This document shows positions 43,265 to 52,743 of a DNA stretch of 53,405 bases, piece after piece. The stretch's first letter is position 1, and each line of letters begins with the position of its first letter. Origin of the DNA: an uncultured Parabacteroides sp. (GTDB taxonomy: Bacteria; Bacteroidota; Bacteroidia; Bacteroidales; Tannerellaceae); contig UQLN01000034.1 in assembly GCA_900541965.1 (NCBI GenBank), positions 1 through 53,405 on the forward strand, written 5' to 3'. The notes beneath the pieces were generated by a model. The model was not told the DNA's origin. It did not search any database and was given only the letters and a program-made list of their open reading frames with translations. The translations under genes were made by a program, and so were the position numbers.

Positions 43265-45181
43265 ATGGGAAAGATTATAGGTATTGACTTAGGAACAACG
43301 AACTCCTGCGTTGCAGTATTGGAAGGTAACGAACCTGTTGTTATTGCAAACAGCGAAGGTAAAAGAACTACTCCATCTGTTGTCGCATTTGTTGAAGGTG
43401 GCGAACGTAAGGTTGGTGATCCGGCAAAACGCCAGGCTATTACAAACCCAGAAAAGACAATATTCTCTATTAAACGTTTCATGGGTGAAACTTATGACCA
43501 GGTTCAAAAAGAAATATCCCGTGTGCCTTATAAGGTAGTACGTGGTGACAATAATACTCCACGCGTAGATATCGACGGTCGTTTATATACTCCACAAGAA
43601 ATATCTGCAATGGTTCTTCAGAAAATGAAGAAAACTGCAGAAGACTATCTGGGACAAGAAGTAACAGATGCTGTCATTACTGTTCCTGCTTACTTTAGCG
43701 ATGCACAACGTCAAGCAACTAAAGAGGCTGGTGAAATTGCAGGATTGAATGTTCGCCGTATTGTAAACGAACCGACTGCTGCGTCTTTAGCTTATGGTTT
43801 GGATAAGAGCAATAAAGACATGAAAATCGCCGTATTCGACTTAGGTGGCGGTACATTCGATATCTCTATTCTGGAATTAGGAGACGGTGTATTCGAAGTG
43901 AAATCCACAAATGGTGACACTCACTTAGGGGGGGATGACTTCGACCACGTAATCATCGACTGGTTAGCAGAAGAATTCCAGCGCGAAGAAGGTGTTGACT
44001 TACGTAAAGATCCGATGGCTTTGCAACGTTTGAAAGAAGCTGCAGAAAAAGCAAAAATCGAATTGTCAAGCACTACAAGCACAGAAATCAACTTACCGTA
44101 TATTATGCCGGTAAACGGTGTGCCTAAACACCTTGTAAAAACATTGACTCGTGCCCGATTCGAACAGTTGGCAGACAGTTTGATTCAAGCTTGTATCGAA
44201 CCGTGTCGTCAAGCATTGAAAGATGCCAACATGAGCACCTCGGATATTGATGAAGTTATCTTAGTTGGTGGTTCAACACGTATTCCTGCAATACAGGCAA
44301 TCGTTGAAAAATTCTTTGGTAAAGCTCCGTCAAAAGGCGTTAACCCGGATGAAGTTGTTGCTGTTGGTGCTGCAATCCAAGGTGGTGTATTGACTGGTGA
44401 AGTGAAAGATGTATTATTGCTGGATGTTACTCCACTGTCATTAGGTATTGAAACAATGGGTGGTGTAATGACTAAATTAATCGAATCCAACACAACTATT
44501 CCGACTAAAAAATCTGAAGTCTTCACTACTGCTGTAGACAACCAGCCATCTGTAGAAATCCATATTTTACAGGGAGAACGTTCTTTGGCTAAAGATAATA
44601 AGTCAATCGGTCGATTCCACCTTGATGGAATACCTGCTGCACAACGAGGTATACCTCAAATTGAAGTAACTTTCGATATCGATGCGAATGGTATTCTGAA
44701 TGTTTCTGCAAAAGATAAAGGAACCGGTAAAGTACAGAGTATCCGTATCGAAGCTTCCAGCGGTTTGAGCGATGACGAGGTTAAACGCATGAAAGAAGAA
44801 GCTGCTGCCAATGCTGAAGCAGACAAAAAAGAAAAAGAACGTATCGACAAGCTGAACCAGGCTGACAGTATGATTTTCCAGACTGAAAAACAGTTGAAAG
44901 ACTTGGGAGACAAACTTCCGGCTGATAAGAAAGCTCCTATCGAAGCAGCTTTGAATAAGCTGAAAGAAGCTCATAAAGCTCAGGATATCGCAGGTGTAGA
45001 TGCAGCTATGGCAGAACTAAACAGTGTATTCCAGGCTGCAAGTCAGGAAATGTATAACGCTCAGAATGCAGGTGGTGCACAACCGGGTCCTGATTTCGGC
45101 GGACAGCAAACCGGAGGTAACACCGGAAACAATAAGCAAGACGGTGGTGTAACAGATGTAGATTTTGAGGAAGTAAAATAA
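43265..45181 (+). CDS. dnaK: Chaperone DnaK (Hsp70)
   Basis: A 638-residue Hsp70. IIGIDLGTTNSCVAV opens the ATPase domain. VPAYFSDAQRQATKEAGEIAGL, FDLGGGTFDIS and LVGGSTRIPAI are signature segments. VLLLDVTPLSLGIET begins the peptide-binding domain. The C-terminus is Gly/Gln/Asn-rich and ends DVDFEEVK. It is monocistronic here: neither dnaJ nor grpE is adjacent, and a terminator follows directly. Confidence 0.98.
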   Translation: MGKIIGIDLGTTNSCVAVLEGNEPVVIANSEGKRTTPSVVAFVEGGERKVGDPAKRQAITNPEKTIFSIKRFMGETYDQVQKEISRVPYKVVRGDNNTPRVDIDGRLYTPQEISAMVLQKMKKTAEDYLGQEVTDAVITVPAYFSDAQRQATKEAGEIAGLNVRRIVNEPTAASLAYGLDKSNKDMKIAVFDLGGGTFDISILELGDGVFEVKSTNGDTHLGGDDFDHVIIDWLAEEFQREEGVDLRKDPMALQRLKEAAEKAKIELSSTTSTEINLPYIMPVNGVPKHLVKTLTRARFEQLADSLIQACIEPCRQALKDANMSTSDIDEVILVGGSTRIPAIQAIVEKFFGKAPSKGVNPDEVVAVGAAIQGGVLTGEVKDVLLLDVTPLSLGIETMGGVMTKLIESNTTIPTKKSEVFTTAVDNQPSVEIHILQGERSLAKDNKSIGRFHLDGIPAAQRGIPQIEVTFDIDANGILNVSAKDKGTGKVQSIRIEASSGLSDDEVKRMKEEAAANAEADKKEKERIDKLNQADSMIFQTEKQLKDLGDKLPADKKAPIEAALNKLKEAHKAQDIAGVDAAMAELNSVFQAASQEMYNAQNAGGAQPGPDFGGQQTGGNTGNNKQDGGVTDVDFEEVK

Positions 45182-45194
45182 CATATACTTCTCC

Positions 45195-45250
45195 CACATA
45201 AGATTAAAAAAGCGATTGACGGATTAAAATCCAACAATCGCTTTTTTATA
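45195..45250. terminator. Bidirectional terminator after dnaK
   Basis: AAAAAAGCGATTG (45206-45218) pairs with CAATCGCTTTTTT (45235-45247), with CACATA/TATGTG on the outside. Both strands have T-runs. It serves dnaK and the convergent omega-amidase gene. Confidence 0.85.
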
Positions 45251-45324
45251 TGTGAAAAAAAATAGTATCCCCTCCCAGAAATACAACTTAAAGGCGGTCT
45301 TACCATATCATTCCTTTACAATTA

Positions 45325-46113
45325 CTACATATCTCCCAAAACAAAACGGTCTGCATCTTTCCAAACCGGAAATTTTTGGCGGAAACTTTCAAGATCACTT
45401 TTAGATAATGTACATGTACGAGTTGCCGCATCACGTTTACCCACGTCTGCCAATTTCTTCCCTTTAGGAGAGATTATCATCGAATCACCACTATAAACAA
45501 AACCTTTTCCATCTACCCCAACACGGTTTACGCCACATACATAAGCCACATTCTCTATGGCACGGGCTTGCAATAAGGATATCCAGGCAACTCTACGCGC
45601 TTTCGGCCAGTTAGCAACATAAATCAATACATCATATTCATTGCCAACATTCCTACTCCATACCGGAAAACGAAGGTCATAACAGACTTGCAAGCAAATA
45701 TTCCAACCTTTATACCTAATAATCACTCGTTTATTTCCGGGAGTAAAATGTTTATCCTCACCAGCCATCCGGAATAAATGTCGCTTATCATAAAAGAACG
45801 ACTCTCCTTCGGGAGTTATAAAGAAGGCACGGTTAAAATACATTTCTCCCTCTTTTGCTATAAAACTACCGACTATTGCCAGTTTATATTTTAAAGCCCA
45901 TCCTTTCAAAGTCACAACAGTTACACCATTTGCTGCATCAGCATTTTTTTCCACCTGCATAGAAAAGCCTGTAGTAAATGTCTCAGGCAAAACAGCAACA
46001 TCAGTCTTTCCTCCTACACGGCAAAGCAAGCTTTCATAATGTTCAAGATTTTTATCCAAGTCCTCCCAGGCAATATGGGACTGGAGCATACTGACACGCA
46101 AATTTTCTGTCAT
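45325..46113 (-). CDS. Omega-amidase / nitrilase-family hydrolase
   Basis: A 262-residue carbon-nitrogen hydrolase. The catalytic Glu is in VLPETFTTGFSM, Lys in FYDKRHLFRMAGE and Cys in QVCYDLRFPVWSRN. The DLRFPVW context matches the YafV/NIT2 group, which deaminates alpha-ketoglutaramate and alpha-ketosuccinamate formed by transaminases. ATG 46113 is used because an earlier in-frame start would overlap the acyltransferase gene. It is the last gene of a three-gene operon. Confidence 0.88.
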   Translation of the reverse strand: MTENLRVSMLQSHIAWEDLDKNLEHYESLLCRVGGKTDVAVLPETFTTGFSMQVEKNADAANGVTVVTLKGWALKYKLAIVGSFIAKEGEMYFNRAFFITPEGESFFYDKRHLFRMAGEDKHFTPGNKRVIIRYKGWNICLQVCYDLRFPVWSRNVGNEYDVLIYVANWPKARRVAWISLLQARAIENVAYVCGVNRVGVDGKGFVYSGDSMIISPKGKKLADVGKRDAATRTCTLSKSDLESFRQKFPVWKDADRFVLGDM

Positions 46114-46118
46114 AAGAT

Positions 46119-46664
46119 TTAAATTTTGACGAAATTTTCCGGATGGCAAGCCGTTACATCTCTATATTTTTCACGAATCGCACGAATATCTTTTTCTGCA
46201 TCACCCGTAGGATAAAATACACCTTTGAAACCGGCTTCCTTCTTCTTATAATCAAAATAAGCCATTAAGATAGGGACATTTGCCTTTTGAGCAATATAAT
46301 AGAAACCTTTCTTCCATTCATCCACCCGCTTACGAGTACCTTCCGGTGTCACTGCCAATTGAAACTCCTTCCGGGTATTAAACTGTTCTACCATCTGGTC
46401 TGTAACAGAAGTCCGTTTATGCCGATCTACCGGAACTCCTCCCAACCAATTAAACAATAAATTAAATGGAAAGAAAAACCACTCCTTCTTAATCAGGAAA
46501 CTGGCATTACGTCCTATGGAAGTATAAAAAAGTTTCCCTACAATAAAATCCCAATTACTGGTATGCGGAGCAACACATATAACACATTTAGGCACATCTT
46601 CGATTAACGGACCGAGTTTCCAGCCTACCAATCGAAGAAGTGCCTTACTTATAGCTTTCTTCAT
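46119..46664 (-). CDS. PlsC-like 1-acylglycerol-3-phosphate acyltransferase family protein
   Basis: A 181-residue acyltransferase. HTSNWD is the HX4D catalytic motif, and VTPEGTRKR is the glycerol-phosphate-binding motif. It is shorter than typical PlsC and lacks a clear N-terminal membrane helix, so the acceptor lipid is uncertain. It is located between a small conserved gene (3-nt gap) and the omega-amidase gene (5-nt gap). Confidence 0.83.
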   Translation of the reverse strand: MKKAISKALLRLVGWKLGPLIEDVPKCVICVAPHTSNWDFIVGKLFYTSIGRNASFLIKKEWFFFPFNLLFNWLGGVPVDRHKRTSVTDQMVEQFNTRKEFQLAVTPEGTRKRVDEWKKGFYYIAQKANVPILMAYFDYKKKEAGFKGVFYPTGDAEKDIRAIREKYRDVTACHPENFVKI

Positions 46665-46667
46665 TCT

Positions 46668-46958
46668 TTATTTTTCTTTGCTTAGCTCTCCTATTTCTGC
46701 TCCGATAGCATTTACTTCTTCCTGCAAATCAGCACGAAGCTTACGATAATAATCTTTTACCAACTTCTTATTATCTTTTCCGTCAGTATGGTTTGCACGC
46801 GAAATAAAATTATCCTGCATATCCAAGATCCGGGATAACAATACATCTGCTTTATCCTGGTCTACACCTGGAATATACAGCTTACAAACCAATACTTCCA
46901 AGAATAAATCCCCGGCTACAAAACCGATATCTTTCTTCAAAATTCTTCTCTTTGCCAT
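46668..46958 (-). CDS. Small conserved cytosolic protein, function unknown
   Basis: A 96-residue, charged, mostly helical protein (MAKRRILKKDIGFVAGDLFLEVLVCKLY ... LVKDYYRKLRADLQEEVNAIGAEIGELSKEK) without signal or membrane segment. I do not recognise a named family, though the tight operon and good promoter indicate a real gene. The C-terminal half looks like a coiled coil. Confidence 0.75.
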   Translation of the reverse strand: MAKRRILKKDIGFVAGDLFLEVLVCKLYIPGVDQDKADVLLSRILDMQDNFISRANHTDGKDNKKLVKDYYRKLRADLQEEVNAIGAEIGELSKEK

Positions 46959-46981
46959 AATTGATTAATTTAAAATATCTA

Positions 46982-46989
46982 CAAATCTA
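46982..46989 (-). promoter_or_regulatory. -7 promoter element for the acyltransferase operon
   Basis: TAGATTTG on the minus strand, 24 nt before the ATG at 46958, matches TAnnTTTG. Confidence 0.55.
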
Positions 46990-47043
46990 CATATTTCATT
47001 TATTAAATAGCATCTACAGTTAGAAAAAAAGATAAAAAAGACG

Positions 47044-47051
47044 TATCTTTG
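47044..47051 (+). promoter_or_regulatory. -7 promoter element for the GT3 glycogen synthase
   Basis: TATCTTTG matches the consensus, 36 nt before the ATG. The -33 region is A-rich and poor. Confidence 0.6.
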
Positions 47052-47086
47052 CGCCCTGAATCATCTGATTATAAACAAAATCGTTT

Positions 47087-48745
47087 ATGAACAACGTAAT
47101 ATCAATGCCTGAATATCTTTTTGAAAGCAGTTGGGAAGTGTGTAACAAAGTTGGAGGCATTTATACGGTCCTTTCAACCAAAGCTCATACATTACAACAA
47201 CACTTTAAAGATAAATTAATCTTTATAGGACCGGATGTATGGAATAGCTCTCTCCCTTCTGATTTTATCGAAGACGATGTTCTCTTCGCGGAGTGGAAAG
47301 CTTACGCAAAAACCACAGACAGTTTAAAAATAAAAATAGGCCGATGGAATGTACCGGGGACACCTCCGGTTATACTTGTGGATTTTAAACCGTTTTTTAA
47401 AGAAAGAGATGCTTTCTTTTATTCGATATGGGAAAACTTCCAGGTAGACTCTATACACGCATATGGAGACTACGACGAGTCCTGTATTTTTGCCTATGCG
47501 GTAGGAAAAGTGATCGAAAGCTTTTACCATTATCATAAACTGGAAAATAAAAAAGTAGCAGCCCTGTTCAACGAATGGATGCTGGGTATGGGTGCTTTAT
47601 ATATCCGGAAGCAAATACCAGCGATTGCAACTCTGTTTACCACCCACGCAACTTCTATCGGACGCTCTATTGCCGGAAACAACAAAGCTTTATATGCCTA
47701 CATGAACGGCTATAACGGCGACCAGATGGCACACGAGTTAAACATGGAAGCCAAACATTCTCTGGAAAAGAAAGCAGCACATTATGTAGACTGTTTTACC
47801 ACAGTAAGTGATATCACAGCACATGAATGCCAGCAATTGCTGGATAAGGTTCCCGATATTGTCACTCCAAACGGTTTTGAACGTAATTTTGTACCCAATA
47901 AAAAAGAATATCCGACCAAACGTGCCGAAGCACGCCGTGCCTTACTCAATATGGCAGAGAAACTATTGGGCTGCACTATCTCACCTGACGCATTTCTTGT
48001 ATCCACCAGTGGACGCTATGAGTACAGGAATAAAGGTATAGATGTCTTCATCGAAGCCATGAACCGGATACGCACTTCCGGAAAGTTGCAACGGGAAGTT
48101 GTAGCTTTCATTATGGTTCCTGCTTGGGTTCGTGATGCCCGGGGTGACCTCAAAGAAGCCATAAAAGAAAATTACCGGACTACATCTCCCATGCAAATGC
48201 CATTCATAACACATTGGCTAAACATGATGGAACAAGATAAAGTTCTGAACTATATCTCCCACGCAGGCTTTACCAATTCTGCCTCCGATAAGCTCAAAAT
48301 CATATTTGTTCCCTGTTATCTGGATGGACATGATGGCATTCTGAATAAGCCTTATTATGACATATTAATCGGTATGGATGCAACGGTTTATCCTTCCTAC
48401 TATGAACCGTGGGGATATACTCCTTTGGAAAGTATTGCTTTTGGCATACCCACCATTACGACGGACTTAGCAGGCTTCGGTCTTTGGGCAAAGAAAAGCG
48501 TATCCGGAAATAACATAAGCGAAGGTGTTGCAGTTATCAACCGTAACGATTTTAATTATTTTGAAGTAGCAGATGCCATCACCGACTCTATCCTGACCCT
48601 CGTAGGCAAAGATGAAAAGGAAATAGATAATATCCGTACAAGGAGTTTCGAACTGGCAAGCAAAGCCGAATGGAGCAAATTCATTGTTTATTATGAAGAA
48701 GCTTTCAAAATAGCATTGGCAAAAGCGAAAGAAAGAAATAATTAA
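47087..48745 (+). CDS. Glycogen synthase, eukaryote-like GT3 family
   Basis: A 552-residue retaining glucosyltransferase. LFESSWEVCNKVGGIYTVLSTKA is the donor-binding start of GT3 enzymes, as in yeast and animal glycogen synthase. ATLFTTHATSIGRSIAG and PSYYEPWGYTPLES (E-x7-E) are also of GT3 type. The C-terminal helix lacks the dense Arg cluster used for glucose-6-phosphate control in eukaryotes, so that regulation is probably absent. GT3 enzymes use UDP-glucose in eukaryotes; the donor here is not proven. The phosphorylase gene follows under its own promoter. Confidence 0.93.
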   Translation: MNNVISMPEYLFESSWEVCNKVGGIYTVLSTKAHTLQQHFKDKLIFIGPDVWNSSLPSDFIEDDVLFAEWKAYAKTTDSLKIKIGRWNVPGTPPVILVDFKPFFKERDAFFYSIWENFQVDSIHAYGDYDESCIFAYAVGKVIESFYHYHKLENKKVAALFNEWMLGMGALYIRKQIPAIATLFTTHATSIGRSIAGNNKALYAYMNGYNGDQMAHELNMEAKHSLEKKAAHYVDCFTTVSDITAHECQQLLDKVPDIVTPNGFERNFVPNKKEYPTKRAEARRALLNMAEKLLGCTISPDAFLVSTSGRYEYRNKGIDVFIEAMNRIRTSGKLQREVVAFIMVPAWVRDARGDLKEAIKENYRTTSPMQMPFITHWLNMMEQDKVLNYISHAGFTNSASDKLKIIFVPCYLDGHDGILNKPYYDILIGMDATVYPSYYEPWGYTPLESIAFGIPTITTDLAGFGLWAKKSVSGNNISEGVAVINRNDFNYFEVADAITDSILTLVGKDEKEIDNIRTRSFELASKAEWSKFIVYYEEAFKIALAKAKERNN

Positions 48746-48774
48746 AATACTCTCATAATTAGCGAGATAATATC

Positions 48775-48782
48775 TATCTTTG
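48775..48782 (+). promoter_or_regulatory. -7 promoter element for alpha-glucan phosphorylase
   Basis: TATCTTTG matches the consensus, 67 nt before ATG 48849. Confidence 0.6.
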
Positions 48783-48848
48783 CACCACTTTTAGACAAAA
48801 AGAGAACTAAGTTTTTAAATTTATTGAAACATTTTAAACTTCACGATA

Positions 48849-51416
48849 ATGAAAATTAAAGCGAATAACGCAAACAGCCCGATTTGGAAGGATGTTTATT
48901 CTCACTCCATGCTTCCTGAACCTTTACGCCCTCTTTACGAGATGGCAACTAACCTTTGGTGGGTATGGAATCATGAAGGTGCTAAACTATTCGGCAAGAT
49001 TGATGCAGAACTTTGGGTATCAACACAGGGAAACCCAGTGCTTCTGTTACAAAGTCTGTCTTACAAACGTATTGAAGAAATTATGGCTGACGACGTATTA
49101 ATGTCTGAAATCAAAGCCGTTTATTCTATCTTCAGAGATTACGTTGACGCAAAACCGGATAAAACAAAACCGTCTGTAGCTTATTTCAGTATGGAATATG
49201 GTTTAACCAACATTCTGAAAATCTATTCCGGAGGTTTAGGTGTATTAGCAGGAGATTATTTGAAAGAAGCCAGCGATAGCAATATCGACCTGACAGCTGT
49301 CGGTTTCTTATATCGTTATGGTTATTTCACTCAGTCTTTGTCTATGGATGGACAGCAGATTGCCAACTACGAAGCACAGAATTTCAATGCACTGCCTCTT
49401 ACACAGGTTTTGCAGTCAAACGGCGAACCGATGGTATTGGAAGTTCCTTATCCCGGACGTACCGTTTACGCTCATATCTGGAAAGTAAGCGTAGGACGTG
49501 TTCCTTTATATTTAATGGATACGGATATTCCTCAGAACAGTGAATGGGACCGTTCCATTACACACCAATTATATGGTGGCGACTGGGAAAACCGTATGAA
49601 ACAGGAATATCTGTTAGGTATCGGTGGTATTCTGATGCTAAATAAATTAGGCATCAAAAAACAAATCTATCACTGTAACGAAGGACATGCAGCCCTTATC
49701 AATGCACAACGTTTGGTTGATTATATCCAAAACGATGGTCTGACATTCAACCAAGCTTTGGAAGTTGTTCGTGCTTCTGCCCTTTACACTGTTCACACTC
49801 CGGTTCCTGCCGGACACGACTATTTTGATGAAGGTTTGTTCGGTCGCTATATGGGAGAATTCCCCGGTAAATTAGGAATCAGCTGGCAGGAATTTATTGA
49901 CATGGGACGTGAAAACCCGGGTTCAAACGAGAAATTTTCCATGAGCGTATTTGCTTTGAATACATGTCAAGAAGCAAACGGTGTAAGCTGGCTGCACGGA
50001 AAAGTATCACAACACATGTTTGCTCCGGTTTGGAAAGGTTATTTCCCCAGTGAATTGCATGTAGGTTATGTAACTAACGGTGTACATATGCCAACTTGGG
50101 CATCTACCGAATGGAAACGTTTCTTTGCCGAACGTCTTGACAAGAAGTTCTTCAAAGACCAATCCAACAAAAAATACTGGGAAGCTATCCAAAACATAGC
50201 AGACGATGATATTTGGGCTATCCGCAGAACATTGAAAGACAAGCTCATTTCATATATCAAGAGTGAATATAAGGCTAACTGGCTGAAAAACCAGGGTGAT
50301 CCCGCCAAAGTTGTATCCGTTCTCGACAAGATCAATCCGAATGCATTAATGATCGGTTTCGGACGTCGTTTTGCTACTTACAAACGTGCTCATTTATTAT
50401 TTACAGATTTGGAACGTCTGGCTAAGATTGTAAACAATGAACAATATCCAATCCAGTTTGTATTCACCGGTAAAGCTCACCCGGCAGACGGTGGCGGACA
50501 GGGATTGATTAAACACATCGTTGAAATCTCACGCCGTCCGGAATTCTTAGGTAAGATTATCTTCCTCGAAAACTACGATATGCGTTTGGCACGTCACCTG
50601 ATCGCAGGTGTCGATGTTTGGTTAAATACTCCGACACGTCCATTGGAAGCTTCCGGAACATCCGGCGAAAAAGCAGAAATGAATGGTGTATTGAACTTCT
50701 CCGTATTAGACGGATGGTGGTATGAAGGTTACAAAGAAGGAGCTGGTTGGGCTTTGACCGACAAACGTACTTATGAGAACCAGCAATACCAGGACCAGTT
50801 GGATGCCGCAACTATCTACCATACATTGGAAACAGAAATTATTCCGTTGTATTATGCTAAGAACAGTAAAGGATATTCTCCTGAATGGGTTCAGTACATA
50901 AAGAACTCAATGTCTCAGATTGCACCGGATTATACAATGAAACGTATGTTGGACGACTATATCAACCGCTTCTACAATAAATTGGCAACCCGCTCTGCAC
51001 ATTTATCCGAAAACGGCTTTGCAAGAGCTAAAGAAATTGCAGCATGGAAAGAAGAAGTTGCAGAACATTGGGATAGCTTCCAGGTTGAATCATTCACAAG
51101 CAACATGGACTTCAACGCTGACGGACCGGTTGTAGGACAGAATTACAAGTTCAATTTAGTGATCGACCGTCACGAACTACAGGGGATGTTGGGCGTGGAA
51201 ATGGTTATAACCAAAGAAAACGAAAAACATCAGTTGGAAATACTGTCTGTAGAACCGTTCAAACTGAAAAAAGAAGAAGGTTCCAAATTATTCTTCGAAC
51301 TTACAACAACTCCGAGTGAAGCAGGTATTCATAAAGTAGGTTATCGCGTTTATCCTGTAAACAAAGAATTGCCTCACCGTATGGACTTTGCTTATGTTCG
51401 CTGGATTCAGCTTTAA
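48849..51416 (+). CDS. Alpha-glucan (glycogen) phosphorylase, GT35
   Basis: An 855-residue PLP enzyme. The first 110 residues (PEPLRPLYEMATNLWWVWNHEG) are the extra N-terminal domain of the short alpha-glucan phosphorylase subgroup. ACTIVE-site features: VAYFSMEYGL, YHCNEGHAAL and EASGTSGEKAEMNG, with Lys608 as the PLP lysine. A beta-rich C-terminal domain of about 100 residues follows. It releases glucose-1-phosphate from glycogen ends and so opposes the synthase encoded 100 nt upstream. Confidence 0.95.
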   Translation: MKIKANNANSPIWKDVYSHSMLPEPLRPLYEMATNLWWVWNHEGAKLFGKIDAELWVSTQGNPVLLLQSLSYKRIEEIMADDVLMSEIKAVYSIFRDYVDAKPDKTKPSVAYFSMEYGLTNILKIYSGGLGVLAGDYLKEASDSNIDLTAVGFLYRYGYFTQSLSMDGQQIANYEAQNFNALPLTQVLQSNGEPMVLEVPYPGRTVYAHIWKVSVGRVPLYLMDTDIPQNSEWDRSITHQLYGGDWENRMKQEYLLGIGGILMLNKLGIKKQIYHCNEGHAALINAQRLVDYIQNDGLTFNQALEVVRASALYTVHTPVPAGHDYFDEGLFGRYMGEFPGKLGISWQEFIDMGRENPGSNEKFSMSVFALNTCQEANGVSWLHGKVSQHMFAPVWKGYFPSELHVGYVTNGVHMPTWASTEWKRFFAERLDKKFFKDQSNKKYWEAIQNIADDDIWAIRRTLKDKLISYIKSEYKANWLKNQGDPAKVVSVLDKINPNALMIGFGRRFATYKRAHLLFTDLERLAKIVNNEQYPIQFVFTGKAHPADGGGQGLIKHIVEISRRPEFLGKIIFLENYDMRLARHLIAGVDVWLNTPTRPLEASGTSGEKAEMNGVLNFSVLDGWWYEGYKEGAGWALTDKRTYENQQYQDQLDAATIYHTLETEIIPLYYAKNSKGYSPEWVQYIKNSMSQIAPDYTMKRMLDDYINRFYNKLATRSAHLSENGFARAKEIAAWKEEVAEHWDSFQVESFTSNMDFNADGPVVGQNYKFNLVIDRHELQGMLGVEMVITKENEKHQLEILSVEPFKLKKEEGSKLFFELTTTPSEAGIHKVGYRVYPVNKELPHRMDFAYVRWIQL

Positions 51417-51438
51417 CAAGATTACATCCAAATAATTT

Positions 51439-51472
51439 AAAAGGGGCAGTCGTAAATGACTGTCCCTTTTTC
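51439..51472 (+). terminator. Terminator of the phosphorylase gene
   Basis: AAAAGGG and CAGTC pair with GACTG and CCCTTTTT around a 6-nt loop, 22 nt past the stop. Confidence 0.85.
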
Positions 51473-51545
51473 TTTGTTACTTACACAAATACATGCTTCC
51501 TCCCCTCCAGCTTACCACCTTTGCGAAGCCCAACAGTCAACTACT

Positions 51546-52346
51546 TTACAGTTCTGTCGGTTTATCCCCATCACTTTCCCGGTCTCCAGTATCCGGGTTG
51601 GGTCGGTTGCTGCTACCGCTGTCAATTTTGCCGCCTTTGCCTTTTCCGAAACGCAAGGAGACGGATACACGAAATTCGTCTATCATGGCATTCCACCAGG
51701 TGAAAAGTTCCAGATATTTGCTGTCGCCGTTGACCAGGGCAAGCGCATTCAGCGCTTCCACCAATGCTTCGTAGGCAGCATCGAATGCCGGGCGGGTTTC
51801 CGTTGATTTCTGCGGAGTGTTGCGCTGGCCGGATTCTATACGACGGGCATCGGAAAGCGCGGCACATTCGGCATTCGCTTTCTTGAGTTCATCAACCCAC
51901 GCAGTCAGACCGAGTATGGCGAAATCAGCTTTCATGGCATCCGATTCGGCTGCCTGTATAAGGTTTTCCGTCATACCCGTCTGGTCGTTGAAGCTGAGAT
52001 AGATTGTACCTTTATACTTGTCTGCCAAAGGGATCAGCCGTTTGGCTGCCGTTTGTTTATCGATGTCGAAATGGTTGGCAAACGTACGTATCTGGTCGAG
52101 GATAGCGGATTGCATGGCATCGCGCTTTTTGTCGGCGGCACCCATTTCTGCGGTCAGTGCGCTTTTAGTAAGTTTTACCAAACTGTCATCGTAAGCCTGT
52201 AATGCATTTTGAAAGTTTTCGAAAGGGACAGTTACGCCTAATGCGGATGCACCTGCTGTCTGGATTTGCTGTTCGATGGCACGTCCTGCCGCCAACAATT
52301 CGTTGTTGCGTAATCTTGATTTGGGAAAATTTTGAATTTTAGCCAT
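51546..52346 (-). CDS. DUF6261-family protein
   Basis: A 266-residue soluble, helical protein without signal peptide. MAKIQNFPKSRLRNNELLA at the N-terminus and LTAWVDELKKANAEC in the middle fit the Bacteroidales DUF6261 family (recognised by pattern, function unknown). The last 35 residues are a low-complexity Gly/Ser/Asp/Pro tail. Its GC content is visibly higher than that of the neighbouring glycogen genes, which suggests acquisition or different selection. The start codon lies 38 nt from the edge of a 41-bp repeat array that fills its upstream region. Confidence 0.75.
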   Translation of the reverse strand: MAKIQNFPKSRLRNNELLAAGRAIEQQIQTAGASALGVTVPFENFQNALQAYDDSLVKLTKSALTAEMGAADKKRDAMQSAILDQIRTFANHFDIDKQTAAKRLIPLADKYKGTIYLSFNDQTGMTENLIQAAESDAMKADFAILGLTAWVDELKKANAECAALSDARRIESGQRNTPQKSTETRPAFDAAYEALVEALNALALVNGDSKYLELFTWWNAMIDEFRVSVSLRFGKGKGGKIDSGSSNRPNPDTGDRESDGDKPTEL

Positions 52347-52383
52347 GTGAATACTGTTTGATATGAATATTTAATTTAAAGAA

Positions 52384-52670
52384 TATTCCGTACAGGTACG
52401 AAAGTAAAACATAGCCCTATTTGGTGCTTCCATACAGATACGAAACGGTTTTTAGTTCTTTTCTATGCTTTCGTAGCGGAACGAAGTCGTTTTTGAGAGT
52501 TTTTTATGCGTTCATATTGATACGGAACGGTTTTTGACTCTCTTTTCCGCTTCCGTATCCGTACGGATGCATTTTAAATTGTTTTTCCTGCCTCCGTACA
52601 GATACAGAAGTAAAAAAAGTGTTATATCCTGCTGCCGTATATAAGCGAAGCTGTTTTGCTCACTGTTTAC
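52384..52670. repeat. Array of seven degenerate 41-bp palindromic repeats
   Basis: Seven units start at 52384, 52425, 52466, 52507, 52548, 52589 and 52630, each exactly 41 bp with no insertion or deletion. Each unit opens with about TGC-TTCCGTA-N4-TACGAA, an imperfect 7+7 palindrome at unit positions 4-10 and 15-21, followed by a T-rich tail of low conservation. A possible eighth, decayed unit starts at 52671. The array lies between the end of the FISUMP gene and the start of the DUF6261 gene and is upstream of the latter. The period is not a multiple of three, so it is not a coding repeat. Confidence 0.85.
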
Positions 52671-52743
52671 AGTCTTTGGATACCTTCGGGAGAAAATGAA
52701 CCGAATCAATCAAAGAGGCGAATGCGGCAGGCAGTATGTCCGG

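Noticed and set aside
52384..52670. Possible CRISPR array
   Set aside because: The 41-bp units are contiguous and degenerate, with no identical repeats alternating with unique spacers, and no cas genes are present.
52512..52709. 65-codon minus-strand frame across the repeat array
   Set aside because: It crosses units of a non-triplet 41-bp repeat, has no family resemblance and is best seen as a chance frame.
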